This document shows, in pieces, positions 1 through 8,371 of a stretch of DNA of 17,645 nucleotides. Source of the stretch: JADFUS01 sp964368765 (lineage in GTDB: Bacteria; Bacteroidota; Bacteroidia; Bacteroidales; Rikenellaceae). How positions within the stretch are numbered: position 1 is the stretch's first letter; each line of letters starts with the position of its first letter. The stretch covers positions 1 through 17,645 of the forward strand of contig CAYJCU010000038.1 of NCBI GenBank assembly GCA_964368765.1, in the 5' to 3' direction. Position numbers and translations under genes: made by a program. Under the pieces are notes generated by a model that was not told where the DNA came from, searched no databases, and was given only the letters and a program-made list of their open reading frames with translations.

Positions 1-75
1 CATCTTATATGGTGGGTTTTAGGGTAGATATGACGTGCATAAATTCAATCCTCAGATTCTCGGACACTACTAATT
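1..75 (-). mobile_element. Partial insertion-sequence end (left contig edge)
   Basis: Positions 24-55 are an exact 32-base inverted copy of the right edge of the window. After a short divergent stretch with a 1-base gap, another 15 bases (61-75, CGGACACTACTAATT) also match. The tip lies inward near 75 and the rest runs off the left edge, so the element continues outside the window. Read on the minus strand, the tip is AATTAGTAGTGTCCG, the kind of terminus found on insertion sequences. An ATG lies at 3-1 on the minus strand and might be a transposase start, but no coding sequence is visible. The repeat itself is seen; its identity as an IS is inferred. Confidence 0.55.
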
Positions 76-134
76 GAAAAAGTGAAAGATAGATATAGAG
101 ACTCTTCGTCTCGTTGCAACTAGCCCTATACAAA

Positions 135-169
135 ATATCCAACTAATTGACAGACAATTAATTGGATAT
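135..169. terminator. Hairpin, weak terminator candidate
   Basis: Arms 135-149 and 155-169 pair over 15 bp with one mismatch around the 5-base loop ACAGA. No long T-run follows on either strand, only ATTTGTT on the plus strand and ATTTTG on the minus strand, so termination would be weak. It is the first of two similar hairpin units. Confidence 0.4.
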
Positions 170-197
170 ATTTGTTAAGTTTTCGGTATCGCCCTAC

Positions 198-238
198 AAA
201 AACTACCAACTAAAATAAATTAGCTGGTAGTTTTTTTT
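198..238. terminator. Intrinsic terminator, probably bidirectional
   Basis: Arms 198-212 and 221-235 pair with one mismatch around an 8-base loop. Eight T's (231-238) follow on the plus strand, and a run of A's (198-202) gives T's on the minus strand. On the minus strand it lies about 90 bases past the hutI stop and is the best candidate for the end of the hut operon transcript. Confidence 0.65.
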
Positions 239-245
239 ATTACCC

Positions 246-333
246 CTAGAAGTGACAATCTACTTAAAATTGAATCCAGGTGCGTTATACTTACCCTATA
301 TTTCAATCCTCAGATTTAACAGATATTACTACC
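246..333. mobile_element. Degenerate, internally deleted IS-end remnant
   Basis: The right half of the left arm (269-300) aligns in plus orientation with the edge repeat, with mostly transition differences: TTGAATCCAGGTGCGTTATA against TTGAATTTATGCACGTCATA, and TTACCCTA against CTACCCTA. Immediately after it, TTCAATCCTCAGATT (302-316) matches the same repeat in the opposite orientation and leads into ATTACTA. The two ends abut with nothing between them, as in an IS that lost its interior, or a small palindromic derivative. The remnant includes the stop codon of hutI. The outer limits are approximate. Confidence 0.4.
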
Positions 334-1585
334 TACTTTTGTACTCTATCTTACCATTTAATATAACCTTATCAACCACATCGGCAGTATATGCATAAGG
401 TATATAGTAAAGTGATGATATATTTTTAGTAATCATTATATTTGCCACCTTACCTCTACAAATTGAGCCGTGAGTCTGGCTTATACCCATAGCATAAGCA
501 CTATTTATCGTAGCTGCATTGATAGCCTCTTCTGGCGTTAATTTCATGATAATAGTTGCTAACGACATAACAAATTTCATGCTTGCCGATGGCGATGATC
601 CAGGATTATAATCAGTTGCTAGTGCAATAGGCAATCCACTATCTATCATCTTACGTGCTGGCGGATATACCATCTCTAAGAAGAAGGCCGCACCAGGAAG
701 AATAGTTGGCATAGTTCCACTATTTTTAAGGCACTCTATCTCCTCATCTCCCGTAAACTCAAGATGGTCTACCGATAGGGCATTATGCTTAACACCTATC
801 TGAATACCTCCTGAATTAGCCAACTCATTAGCATGTATCTTTGGACGCATACCATACTCAGCAGCCTTAATCATCATACGTTCTGTCTCTTCGCAAGTAA
901 AGAACCCTTTATCGCAGAAACTATCAACATATTCAGCCAAGCCCTCTTCGCCAACAGCTGGTATCATCTCATTAACAACCAAATCAACATACTCACTCTG
1001 ACGACCTTTATACTCTGCTGGTACAGCATGTGCACCTAAGAATGTAGCACGGATAGTCATAGGTGTAGTTTCACGCAGGCGTTTAACAACACGTAACATC
1101 TTAAGTTCATCCTCGGTATTAAGACCATAACCACTCTTGATCTCACAAGCACCCGTACCCATGCTTATCATCTCATTGATACGTGCAAGAGCCTCAGCAT
1201 ATAACTCATCTTCAGTAGCCTCATGCAATCGTTTAGCCGAGTTAAGAATACCCCCACCACGCTTTGCTATCTCTTCATAAGAGAGGCCATTTATCTTATC
1301 AATAAACTCTAGCTCTCTGCTTCCTGAATATACAATATGTGTATGCGAATCGCAATAGGTAGGCATAACTATCTGCCCCTCAGCATCTATTATCTCATTT
1401 GCAGATAGATATTCGTTTTTCATATCTGCCATGGTTCCAAAATCAACTATTTTGTCTCCCTCAACATATATAAAGGCATCAGTAAGCGATGGTAACACCG
1501 CCATATCTTTTCCACAAACCATCTCACGAGCCCTATCCTCTACTTGACAGAGCTCTCGGATGTTTTTTATCAATAAACTACTCAT
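329..1585 (-). CDS. hutI: Imidazolonepropionase
   Basis: Hydrolyses 4-imidazolone-5-propionate to N-formimidoyl-L-glutamate, the third step of histidine breakdown, in the cytoplasm. The 418 residues are full length for the amidohydrolase-family enzyme. Metal-site motifs are visible: HTH at 81-83, the histidine of GAHAVP (186), IHANE with H251 and E254, SVDHLEF with H274, and the aspartate of LATDYNPGSSPS (D325). The ATG at 1585 lies 2 nt after the hutH stop, so the two genes are almost certainly co-translated. It is the last gene of the operon. Its TAG stop falls inside a degenerate IS-end remnant, so the last few residues may have been altered by that insertion. Identification is firm. Confidence 0.96.
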   Translation of the reverse strand: MSSLLIKNIRELCQVEDRAREMVCGKDMAVLPSLTDAFIYVEGDKIVDFGTMADMKNEYLSANEIIDAEGQIVMPTYCDSHTHIVYSGSRELEFIDKINGLSYEEIAKRGGGILNSAKRLHEATEDELYAEALARINEMISMGTGACEIKSGYGLNTEDELKMLRVVKRLRETTPMTIRATFLGAHAVPAEYKGRQSEYVDLVVNEMIPAVGEEGLAEYVDSFCDKGFFTCEETERMMIKAAEYGMRPKIHANELANSGGIQIGVKHNALSVDHLEFTGDEEIECLKNSGTMPTILPGAAFFLEMVYPPARKMIDSGLPIALATDYNPGSSPSASMKFVMSLATIIMKLTPEEAINAATINSAYAMGISQTHGSICRGKVANIMITKNISSLYYIPYAYTADVVDKVILNGKIEYKSR

Positions 1586-1587
1586 AA

Positions 1588-3075
1588 TTATAGTTCGTTT
1601 TGTAAGAACTTGATAGAGTTGTGAATATCTGTATATAATACTCTATCATTCTCAACAAATGATACATAAGTGCGATATTTTGCTACAAGAGCCTCTAGCA
1701 TTGGCGAGCTCTTAGCTGGACGGCGGAACTCAAGTGCCTGCGTACCATTAAGTAACTCAATAGCTAAGATGCGCTCTGTATTACACACAACACGGTAACA
1801 CTTAGTAGCTGCATTAGCTCCCATACTTACGTGATCCTCTTGACCTAACGACGACTCAATAGAGTCTACCGATGCAGGAGTACATAACTGCTTATTTTGA
1901 CTAACAATAGAGGCCGCACTATATTGAGGAATCATAAATCCACTATTAAGACCTGGATTAGCTGCTAGATATGTTGGTAAATCATTCTTACCTGAGATAA
2001 GTTGATATGTACGTTGCCCCGATATGCTACCAAGCTCTGCTACTGCTATTGCTAAGAAATCTAACACAAGAGCAAGTGGCTGACCATGGAAATTACCTGC
2101 TGAGATAACTACATCTTCATCCGGAACAACTGTTGGGTTATCTGTTGTTGAGTTAATCTCAGTAGTAACTACGCTCTCTACATAGGCAATAGTATCTTTA
2201 GATGCGCCGTGCACCTGTGGCATACAACGGAACGAGTAAGGATCCTGAACCTGCTTCTTAGCACGGTTAATCAACTCACTACCCTCTGTCAATTCACGTA
2301 TGCGAGCTGCAGTAGCTATCTGCCCCTTATGAGGACGTATATTGTGAACCGCTGGGTGGAAAGGAGATATTCTACCATCAAAACCCTCTAGCGAGATAGA
2401 GCCAATAATATCAGCTGCATCACTCAAACGCTTAGCATTGATAACAGACCAAACAGCATACGAACTCATAAACTGCGTACCGTTAAGAAGTGCTAATCCC
2501 TCTTTAGACATAAGTGTTATAGGTTCCCAACCAAACTTTTTATTTACAACCTCAGCAGCCACATCTTCGCCTTCGAAATGAACCTCACCAAGACCAATAA
2601 GCGGAAGTGAAAGGTGTGCAAGCGGTGCAAGGTCTCCCGATGCACCTAAAGAACCTAACTGATATACCACTGGTAATACATCATTATTAAAGAACTCTAT
2701 AAGACGCTCAACGCTACATAGCTGAACCCCTGAATAGCCGTAAGATAGCGACTGAATCTTTAAGAATAACATCATCTTAACCACATCATTCGGCACTCTA
2801 TCACCACACCCACAAGCGTGCGACATAATAAGGTTCTCTTGCAGTGTTGTTAGCTGGTCTGCACTGATTGAAATGTTACAAAGTGAACCGAAACCAGTTG
2901 TTACACCGTAAATAGGCTCTGTCTCTGTTGCTGTTTTAAGATCTAGATACTCTCTACACTTAATAATACGTGCTTTAGCATCATCTGATAGGGCTAATTT
3001 ATAGCCACCCTCTATCACCTCACGAACTCTATCAATTGATAGGTGCTCGCTACTAATATAATGTATTGTCTCCAT
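1588..3075 (-). CDS. hutH: Histidine ammonia-lyase (histidase)
   Basis: Removes ammonia from L-histidine to give trans-urocanate, the first step of the pathway. The MIO cofactor triad Ala-Ser-Gly is present in GSLGASGDLAPL (about residues 145-147 from the chosen start). Other family signatures are YGVTTGFG near the N-terminus, LLNGTQ, QDPYSFRCMPQVHG and SAGNFHGQP. I chose the ATG at 3075, which begins METIHYISSEHL as in other histidases and gives 495 residues. It lies 4 nt after the hutU stop. An in-frame ATG at 3096 would add seven residues (MLLKNKL) and overlap hutU by 17 nt; neither start has a clear ribosome-binding site. Identification is firm; only the start is open. Confidence 0.95.
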   Translation of the reverse strand: METIHYISSEHLSIDRVREVIEGGYKLALSDDAKARIIKCREYLDLKTATETEPIYGVTTGFGSLCNISISADQLTTLQENLIMSHACGCGDRVPNDVVKMMLFLKIQSLSYGYSGVQLCSVERLIEFFNNDVLPVVYQLGSLGASGDLAPLAHLSLPLIGLGEVHFEGEDVAAEVVNKKFGWEPITLMSKEGLALLNGTQFMSSYAVWSVINAKRLSDAADIIGSISLEGFDGRISPFHPAVHNIRPHKGQIATAARIRELTEGSELINRAKKQVQDPYSFRCMPQVHGASKDTIAYVESVVTTEINSTTDNPTVVPDEDVVISAGNFHGQPLALVLDFLAIAVAELGSISGQRTYQLISGKNDLPTYLAANPGLNSGFMIPQYSAASIVSQNKQLCTPASVDSIESSLGQEDHVSMGANAATKCYRVVCNTERILAIELLNGTQALEFRRPAKSSPMLEALVAKYRTYVSFVENDRVLYTDIHNSIKFLQNEL

Positions 3076-3079
3076 TAAT

Positions 3080-5101
3080 TTATTTTTTAAAAGCATTTTT
3101 GATTACCTCATCATCTGCTATATTTGGTATTGTAACAACAAGCTCAGGTGTGCGCTCCATCTCTCTGCGGATAGCATCCATGGCTCCCTCGTTACGCGCC
3201 CAACTACGACGAGCTATACCGTTATTAACATCCCAAAGAAGCATAGATTTTAATCTTCTATCAGCATCCTCAGAACCATCTATAACCATACCGAAACCAC
3301 CGTTCATAACTTCGCCCCAGCCTACTCCACCACCATTGTGGATAGATACCCAAGTAGCACCACGGAACGAATCGCCGATAACATTGTGTACCGCCATATC
3401 AGCTGTGAATGATGAACCATCATATATATTTGAAGTTTCACGGAACGGAGAGTCTGTTCCCGACACATCATGGTGATCACGGCCAAGCACGATAGGTGCA
3501 GTAATGCGACCATCAGCAATAGCCTTATTAAGTGCCTCAGCAACCTTGATACGACCTAATGAATCGGCATATAAGATACGAGCTTGCGAACCAACAACAA
3601 GTTTATTTTTACCCGCCTCACGTATCCATAATATATTATCATCTATCTGATTTGTAATATCAGGAGTAGCTGTTTTACGTAGCTCCTCAAGAACATCGCC
3701 AGCTATCTTATCACTCATGGCTAAGTCATCAGGATTACCCGATGTACATACCCAACGGAAAGGACCAAAACCATAATCGAAGAATAGTGGACCCATAATA
3801 TCTTGAACATAAGATGGGTAACGGAAAGTACCATCCTCTTTCATAATATCAGCACCTGCACGGCTAGCCTCTAATAAGAAAGCATTACCATAGTCAAAGA
3901 AATACATACCTTTAGCTGTCAAAGCATTAACAGCATCAGCATGGCGACATAAGCTCTTCTGAACCTCCTCTTGGAATCTAGCAGGCTCTTCTGCCATCAT
4001 ACGGTTAGCCTCTTCAAACGAGATACCAGCAGGATAGTAACCGCCAGCCCATGGGTTGTGTAGTGATGTTTGATCACTACCCAAATCAACATGAATATCC
4101 TCAGTAACAAGTCGCTCCCATAAATCTATAATATTACCTTGGTATGCGATAGATACCACCTCATTAGCATCAACCGCCTTTCTCACTCTTGGCATAAGTT
4201 CGTCTAGCGACTCATACACCTCATCAACCCATCCTTGCGAGTGACGTGTGTAAACAGCCTTAGGATTAACCTCAGCAGTGATTGAAACAACACCTGCTAT
4301 ATTACCCGCTTTAGGCTGCGCTCCACTCATACCACCTAAACCAGATGTTACGAATAAAACACCCTTATCGGATGGATTAAGAGCACGCTGACGACGCTTA
4401 GCATTAAGGACAGTGATTGTTGTTCCGTGTACAATACCCTGAGGGCCAATATACATAAAAGAACCTGCCGTCATCTGCCCATACTGACTAACACCTAGAG
4501 CATTAAATTTCTCCCAATCATCTTTTTGCGAGTAGTTAGGAATAACCATACCATTAGTTACCACTACACGTGGCGCATCTTTATGAGATGGGAACAGACC
4601 TAGTGGATGACCAGAGTAGAGAACAAGTGTCTGCTCTTCTGTCATCTGTGAAAGGTACTGCATAGTAAGAAGGTATTGCGCCCAGTTTTGGAACACAGCA
4701 CCATTTCCGCCATAAGTAATTAACTCATGAGGGTGTTGCGCCACTGCATAGTCAAGGTTATTATTTAACATTAACATAATAGCAGCCGCTTGATGACACT
4801 TAGCAGGATAGTCGCTAATAGGACGTGCAAACATAGCGTAATCAGGACGTAGGCGATACATATATATACGACCATACTCCTCTAACTCTTTAGCAAATTC
4901 AGGAGCTAAAGTAGCATGGTGTTTCTTATCAAAATAACGAAGAGCATTTTTAAGAGCAAGCTCTTTCTCTCTCTCATTAAGCACCTCTTTACGCTTAGGT
5001 GCATGGTTGATATTTGGTTCAAACGCTTTGGCTTCAGGCAGTTCTGATGGGATACCCTGCTGCACTAAGCGACGAAATTCATCTAATGAAATCTCTTTCA
5101 T
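3080..5101 (-). CDS. hutU: Urocanate hydratase, long form
   Basis: NAD+-dependent hydration of urocanate to 4-imidazolone-5-propionate, the second step of histidine breakdown. Recognisable stretches are YGGNGAVFQNWAQYL (from residue 130), GQMTAGSFMYIGPQG (from 208), the glycine-rich GLGGMSGAQPKAG (from 254) and, near the C-terminus, NNGGGVGWGEVMNGG. At 673 residues it belongs to the longer type with an N-terminal extension and an internal insert, compared with about 555 residues in Pseudomonas or Bacillus. It starts 6 nt after the ftcD stop and is followed by hutH after 4 nt. No anomaly seen. Confidence 0.96.
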   Translation of the reverse strand: MKEISLDEFRRLVQQGIPSELPEAKAFEPNINHAPKRKEVLNEREKELALKNALRYFDKKHHATLAPEFAKELEEYGRIYMYRLRPDYAMFARPISDYPAKCHQAAAIMLMLNNNLDYAVAQHPHELITYGGNGAVFQNWAQYLLTMQYLSQMTEEQTLVLYSGHPLGLFPSHKDAPRVVVTNGMVIPNYSQKDDWEKFNALGVSQYGQMTAGSFMYIGPQGIVHGTTITVLNAKRRQRALNPSDKGVLFVTSGLGGMSGAQPKAGNIAGVVSITAEVNPKAVYTRHSQGWVDEVYESLDELMPRVRKAVDANEVVSIAYQGNIIDLWERLVTEDIHVDLGSDQTSLHNPWAGGYYPAGISFEEANRMMAEEPARFQEEVQKSLCRHADAVNALTAKGMYFFDYGNAFLLEASRAGADIMKEDGTFRYPSYVQDIMGPLFFDYGFGPFRWVCTSGNPDDLAMSDKIAGDVLEELRKTATPDITNQIDDNILWIREAGKNKLVVGSQARILYADSLGRIKVAEALNKAIADGRITAPIVLGRDHHDVSGTDSPFRETSNIYDGSSFTADMAVHNVIGDSFRGATWVSIHNGGGVGWGEVMNGGFGMVIDGSEDADRRLKSMLLWDVNNGIARRSWARNEGAMDAIRREMERTPELVVTIPNIADDEVIKNAFKK

Positions 5102-5107
5102 ATTATA

Positions 5108-6802
5108 TTACATTTTAGAGTTTACAATTTCAAGTACTTTGTTTTCACGCTCTTGCGCTTTAGCTGCAATAACTGCCGCCTCAGCTAATATACCCTCAAC
5201 ACGAGACTGATCTTTGATACCACCTGCATTGATACGTACATTTAACCAAGCACCTAGAACTGCCGAACGAGCTGCTAGAGCACCTACACCAGCATCTGTT
5301 ACTGAGTTAGGGTTACCTTTTTCTGCCATAGCCTCAACAATATCAAACACCTCTAAAGAGCGTTGCATAACACGGAAAGGAACCTCTGTTGCATATACCG
5401 TTGCATCCTGAATAGCCTGCGTACGAGCCGCTTTATCTTCGTCTGTCTTTTTAGGAAGAGAGAAAGCATCCATAATACGGTTAAACGAACGAGTATCCTC
5501 ATCAACTAAGAAAAGAAGTTCATTCATCAATGCCTGACCTCTCTCAGCTACCTCTGAGAACTCCTCCCAACGAGCATCCCAGCCCGCTTTGTGCGATGAT
5601 AGGTTAGCCACCATAGTACCTAATGCTGCTCCTAGTGCTCCCATATATGCAGAGATAGAACCACCACCTGGTGCTGGCGACTCACTAGCTGTTTCGATAG
5701 CAAAACCAGTACATGTCATATCAACCAATTTCTCATCGTTACCATCCTCTAGAAGATACTCAATAACCTTTGTCTTAGCATCAAAAGGACGTAAATCATC
5801 AAGACCCATAGATTTAACAGCTATCTTGATAATCTCCTCCTCTGAGATACCGCATGAACGTTGTTGTTTAGCTAAGAAATATTTTCCTGCATCTATAAGA
5901 GTGCTCTTTGGAACAAGACCAATAAGCTCAACACCTGTAACCCTAACACCACGTGCAGCAGCCTTAGCAGCCACCTCCTCAAATGCAATGTGCATAGGTG
6001 TTACAGCAATACTTGTGATGTTCATTGTTACCTGCGCAATGCCATACTCTTTTATATACCATCCCATAGCAGCACAACCTTTCAGTGTACCTGGTATGCG
6101 AATCTCTTCTCCATTCTCATCTTTCATTATCTTACCCACTGGCGAACCACCCTCACGCATTGGGCGACCCTTCTCACGCACATCATAAGCAATAGCGTTA
6201 GCTCTACGAGTAGATGTTGTATTTAGGTTATAGTTAATAGCCACTAAGAAATCACGAGCACCAACAGCAGTACAACCAGTCATAGCAGCACGCTCACTCC
6301 ACTCCTCGCCACCGAAATCAGGCTTCTCTCCCTCAACACCGAAACGTGGTTGAAGACCCTCATACTCTCCTTTACGGCAAATAGCTAATTTCTTACGCTC
6401 CGGGCGGATAGCAGCATTCTCATAGCAATATGTTGGCACATTACCCTCATTAGCTATTCTCTCAGCTAACTTACGAGCATACTCAGCTGTCTCCTCCATT
6501 GTAATACCAGAAATAGGAATAAGTGGGCACACATCAGTTGCTCCCATACGTGGGTGCTCTCCTTGGTGCTTACGCATATCAATAAGCTCTGCCGCCTTAA
6601 CAACAGCAAGATATGCAGCCTCAACAACATTCTCTACCTCACCAACAAAAGTCACAACAGTACGGTTTGTTGCATCACCTGGATCTACATCAAGTAGTTT
6701 AATACCCTCAACTGCCTCAATAACATCTGTAATCTGCTTAATAACAGTCATATCACGTCCTTCACTGAAATTAGGAACGCACTCTACAATTCTCTTTTCC
6801 AT
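5108..6802 (-). CDS. ftcD: Bifunctional glutamate formimidoyltransferase / formimidoyl-THF cyclodeaminase
   Basis: Last two steps of the pathway in one chain. The N-terminal transferase (about residues 1-330) moves the formimino group of formiminoglutamate to tetrahydrofolate, releasing glutamate. The C-terminal cyclodeaminase (about 355-564) releases ammonia to give 5,10-methenyl-THF. Visible signatures are CVPNFSEGRD (8-17), QGEHPRMGATD (80-90, with H83 at the position of the catalytic histidine), ESPAPGGGS at the start of the cyclodeaminase (374-382) and NPNSVTDAGVGA (from 497). The architecture matches mammalian FTCD (541 residues); in many bacteria the two are separate genes. First gene of the operon, about 38 nt downstream of the predicted transcription start. 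No separate hutG, hutF, transporter or hutC regulator is in the window. Confidence 0.95.
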   Translation of the reverse strand: MEKRIVECVPNFSEGRDMTVIKQITDVIEAVEGIKLLDVDPGDATNRTVVTFVGEVENVVEAAYLAVVKAAELIDMRKHQGEHPRMGATDVCPLIPISGITMEETAEYARKLAERIANEGNVPTYCYENAAIRPERKKLAICRKGEYEGLQPRFGVEGEKPDFGGEEWSERAAMTGCTAVGARDFLVAINYNLNTTSTRRANAIAYDVREKGRPMREGGSPVGKIMKDENGEEIRIPGTLKGCAAMGWYIKEYGIAQVTMNITSIAVTPMHIAFEEVAAKAAARGVRVTGVELIGLVPKSTLIDAGKYFLAKQQRSCGISEEEIIKIAVKSMGLDDLRPFDAKTKVIEYLLEDGNDEKLVDMTCTGFAIETASESPAPGGGSISAYMGALGAALGTMVANLSSHKAGWDARWEEFSEVAERGQALMNELLFLVDEDTRSFNRIMDAFSLPKKTDEDKAARTQAIQDATVYATEVPFRVMQRSLEVFDIVEAMAEKGNPNSVTDAGVGALAARSAVLGAWLNVRINAGGIKDQSRVEGILAEAAVIAAKAQERENKVLEIVNSKM

Positions 6803-6846
6803 ATTTTTATATAAATTATTTAATTTGTTTGCATGAATAAATCGAG

Positions 6847-6854
6847 CAAAGATA
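6847..6854 (-). promoter_or_regulatory. -7 element of the hut operon promoter
   Basis: The minus strand reads TATCTTTG here, a match to the Bacteroidetes -7 consensus TAnnTTTG. It lies 44 nt upstream of the ftcD ATG, giving a leader of roughly 38 nt. The -33 region is weak: only TGTGA about 20 nt upstream, not TTTG. A weak -33 would fit an activated or regulated promoter, but that is inference. Confidence 0.5.
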
Positions 6855-6945
6855 TTAATAATTTTTTAGTTTTTATCACATTTTCAAAAAAATCGCAATC
6901 TTCTAAATTAATTATATCAAAAAAAGGATAATTTACCATATATTA

Positions 6946-6977
6946 TTTGCAAATAAGTAATAGTTATTATATATTTG
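6946..6977 (+). promoter_or_regulatory. Promoter of the exported-protein pair
   Basis: TTTG at 6946-6949 and TATATTTG at 6970-6977 are separated by exactly 20 nt, an excellent match to the Bacteroidetes sigma-70 type -33/-7 pair. Transcription would start near 6984, 17 nt before the ATG at 7001. This rules out the upstream in-frame TTG at 6947, which lies inside the -33 box. Confidence 0.7.
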
Positions 6978-7000
6978 TATTAAATTTTAACTTAATAGGC

Positions 7001-7708
7001 ATGAAAAAGGTAATAATCATATCTATCATCTCACTACTGTGTGCAAATTTGATTTATTCACAAGTAGACGAGAGGATAGAGAAAGATAAAAAGGAGAGAA
7101 AGAGAGGTTCTATAATAGATGATAATGCATTAAACGATGGTTATGATGCCTGCTTCAATTACGATTGTCCACTATGTTCAAAGTGCCTCAATATGCGACA
7201 CGAGTATGAGGTAATTTTCAATTATCTACCTAAAGAGTGTATTAAAAACGGATGCGCTAGGTGTGAATGTCATTTTTTTAAACCTGAGGGGGCTTTAAAC
7301 CACACTGCCGCAACATTTAAAAACCTATTTATGCTTTGGGGAGAGAGTTTAGAAAATAATAAGATAAGAGAGTATTTGGCTAAAATAGATATTAACCCCA
7401 AACTGGGATTAAAACTAAATTTTGAACAGTTTTTAGAGCTATCAACAAGTATAGATGATGTTATAATGCACAATATACCACATAATAACATATTCCATGA
7501 GCTACAAAACAGAGGAAAGGTTATTGCGCTTATCATTGATAAGAAATCAACTACAATAGTGAAATCTTATGTGATATTCAGAGCCGTTATCAAGGATAAA
7601 AAAGAGATGTATTTAGCTATTGACTCTTCGGTAGGAAAATTGGCATATATCCCAATAAAAGAGGGTGATATTAAGTATGAACTATACTCATTTTACAAAC
7701 AAAATTAG
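7001..7708 (+). CDS. Exported cysteine-rich protein of unknown function
   Basis: I do not recognise this 235-residue protein. The start is the ATG at 7001; an in-frame TTG at 6947 overlaps the promoter and would put 18 residues before the signal peptide. Residues 1-20 form a signal peptide (MKK, a hydrophobic core, and a probable cleavage after IYS). The cysteine at 14 has no proper lipobox. A basic, charged stretch follows (22-36). Next come two cysteine clusters, C51-x4-C56-x2-C59-x2-C62 and C80-x4-C85-x2-C88-x-C90, which look like an internal duplication and could bind metal or form disulphides. The C-terminal half (100-235) has no cysteines and includes a likely beta-rich segment from 172. 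The next gene starts 2 nt after the stop, so the two are co-transcribed and perhaps act together. Divergent from the hut operon, with no evident functional link. Confidence 0.75.
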   Translation: MKKVIIISIISLLCANLIYSQVDERIEKDKKERKRGSIIDDNALNDGYDACFNYDCPLCSKCLNMRHEYEVIFNYLPKECIKNGCARCECHFFKPEGALNHTAATFKNLFMLWGESLENNKIREYLAKIDINPKLGLKLNFEQFLELSTSIDDVIMHNIPHNNIFHELQNRGKVIALIIDKKSTTIVKSYVIFRAVIKDKKEMYLAIDSSVGKLAYIPIKEGDIKYELYSFYKQN

Positions 7709-7710
7709 TT

Positions 7711-8304
7711 ATGAAAAGTATTATAAAAATATTAGTAGCTACATCTTTATCTATATTTTCGTTTTTTGCCTTTACTAATGCTCCTACAAGTAGTGAGAGC
7801 AATACGAAAGAGTTACTAACTGCAAGATGTTGGCACAATAGCAATAAAGCGATACGAGATTTAACATATAACTATATATACACTTTCAGCGACAGTACAT
7901 ACACCTTTACCACCGTTTGCAATGACACTATTATGCATGAGGTTAAAGGATATTATTACATATCAGCTATCCCGGTCTATAAATATACCATTAATGGCAC
8001 CCCATGGAAAAACAAGATGGTAGAGTATGAAAAAATTGGAGCCCAAAAAGATGGAAAATATTTAATACTAATCACTCACTCTATGTTATACAATTCAGGA
8101 ATAAGAAAATTCACTGAGCACATAAAAACAATAGAGTTAAAAAACATTGATGATAAAAAACTAATCTTTGATGACATGATAGATAGCGAATATAACGAAA
8201 TAAAACGTTATAATGCAATAACCTATGAAGATTATAACTCTATTGTATCAAATAAAAGCTACTCCCCGAAGGCAAAGAAATATATTAACATATTATTACG
8301 TTAA
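7711..8304 (+). CDS. Exported protein of unknown function, possibly lipocalin-like
   Basis: A 197-residue protein with a clear signal peptide (residues 1-24, probable cleavage after TNA) and no other membrane segment. The mature part starts with a serine/threonine-rich linker. It then has LLTARCWHNSNK, followed by alternating polar and aromatic residues (YNYIYTFSDSTYTFTTV, then VKGYYYIS) that read as antiparallel beta strands. The conserved-looking tryptophan (W41) followed by such strands resembles the small lipocalin-like exported proteins common in Bacteroidetes, but this is a guess from pattern alone. The tail is lysine-rich. It starts 2 nt after the upstream cysteine-rich gene and is followed at once by a hairpin. 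Confidence 0.7.
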   Translation: MKSIIKILVATSLSIFSFFAFTNAPTSSESNTKELLTARCWHNSNKAIRDLTYNYIYTFSDSTYTFTTVCNDTIMHEVKGYYYISAIPVYKYTINGTPWKNKMVEYEKIGAQKDGKYLILITHSMLYNSGIRKFTEHIKTIELKNIDDKKLIFDDMIDSEYNEIKRYNAITYEDYNSIVSNKSYSPKAKKYINILLR

Positions 8305-8327
8305 TAGTGGTAGAGTCTACCACTATT
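8303..8327 (+). terminator. Hairpin ending the exported-protein pair
   Basis: A perfect 11-bp stem, 8303-8313 with 8317-8327 (AATAGTGGTAG / CTACCACTATT), with a 3-base loop, beginning within the stop codon of the upstream gene. The T-run is poor (ATAAAATAAT follows), so it may be a terminator or an mRNA 3'-end stabiliser. Confidence 0.5.
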
Positions 8328-8371
8328 ATAAAATAATATAGATATGATGATATATAATCAAAAAAAATATG

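Larger units (their letters stand above)
76..328. other. Gene-free stretch downstream of hutI
   Basis: No credible coding sequence on either strand. The stretch holds two tandem hairpin units that share the start GCCCTA(TA)CAAAA (from 123 and from 191), followed by a degenerate copy of the IS-end repeat (about 246-333). It is the 3' untranslated and termination region of the hut operon, which converges from the right. Confidence 0.6.

Noticed and set aside
1..3. Transposase start codon on the minus strand at the left edge
   Set aside because: Only an ATG is visible and the window ends there; no coding sequence can be supported.
76..246. tRNA, CRISPR repeats or integron attC sites in the tandem hairpin region
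   Set aside because: No cloverleaf, no regularly spaced identical repeats and no R'/R'' core sites; only two diverged hairpin units.
3066..3476. Open frames opposite hutU and the ftcD fusion (also 5589-6188, 5990-6226, 833-1039)
   Set aside because: Antisense shadows of well-identified genes; low-complexity translations with no recognisable domain, promoter or ribosome-binding site.
6947..7000. In-frame TTG start extending the cysteine-rich protein upstream by 18 residues
   Set aside because: It overlaps the -33 box of a very good promoter, would be upstream of the predicted transcription start, and would bury the signal peptide.
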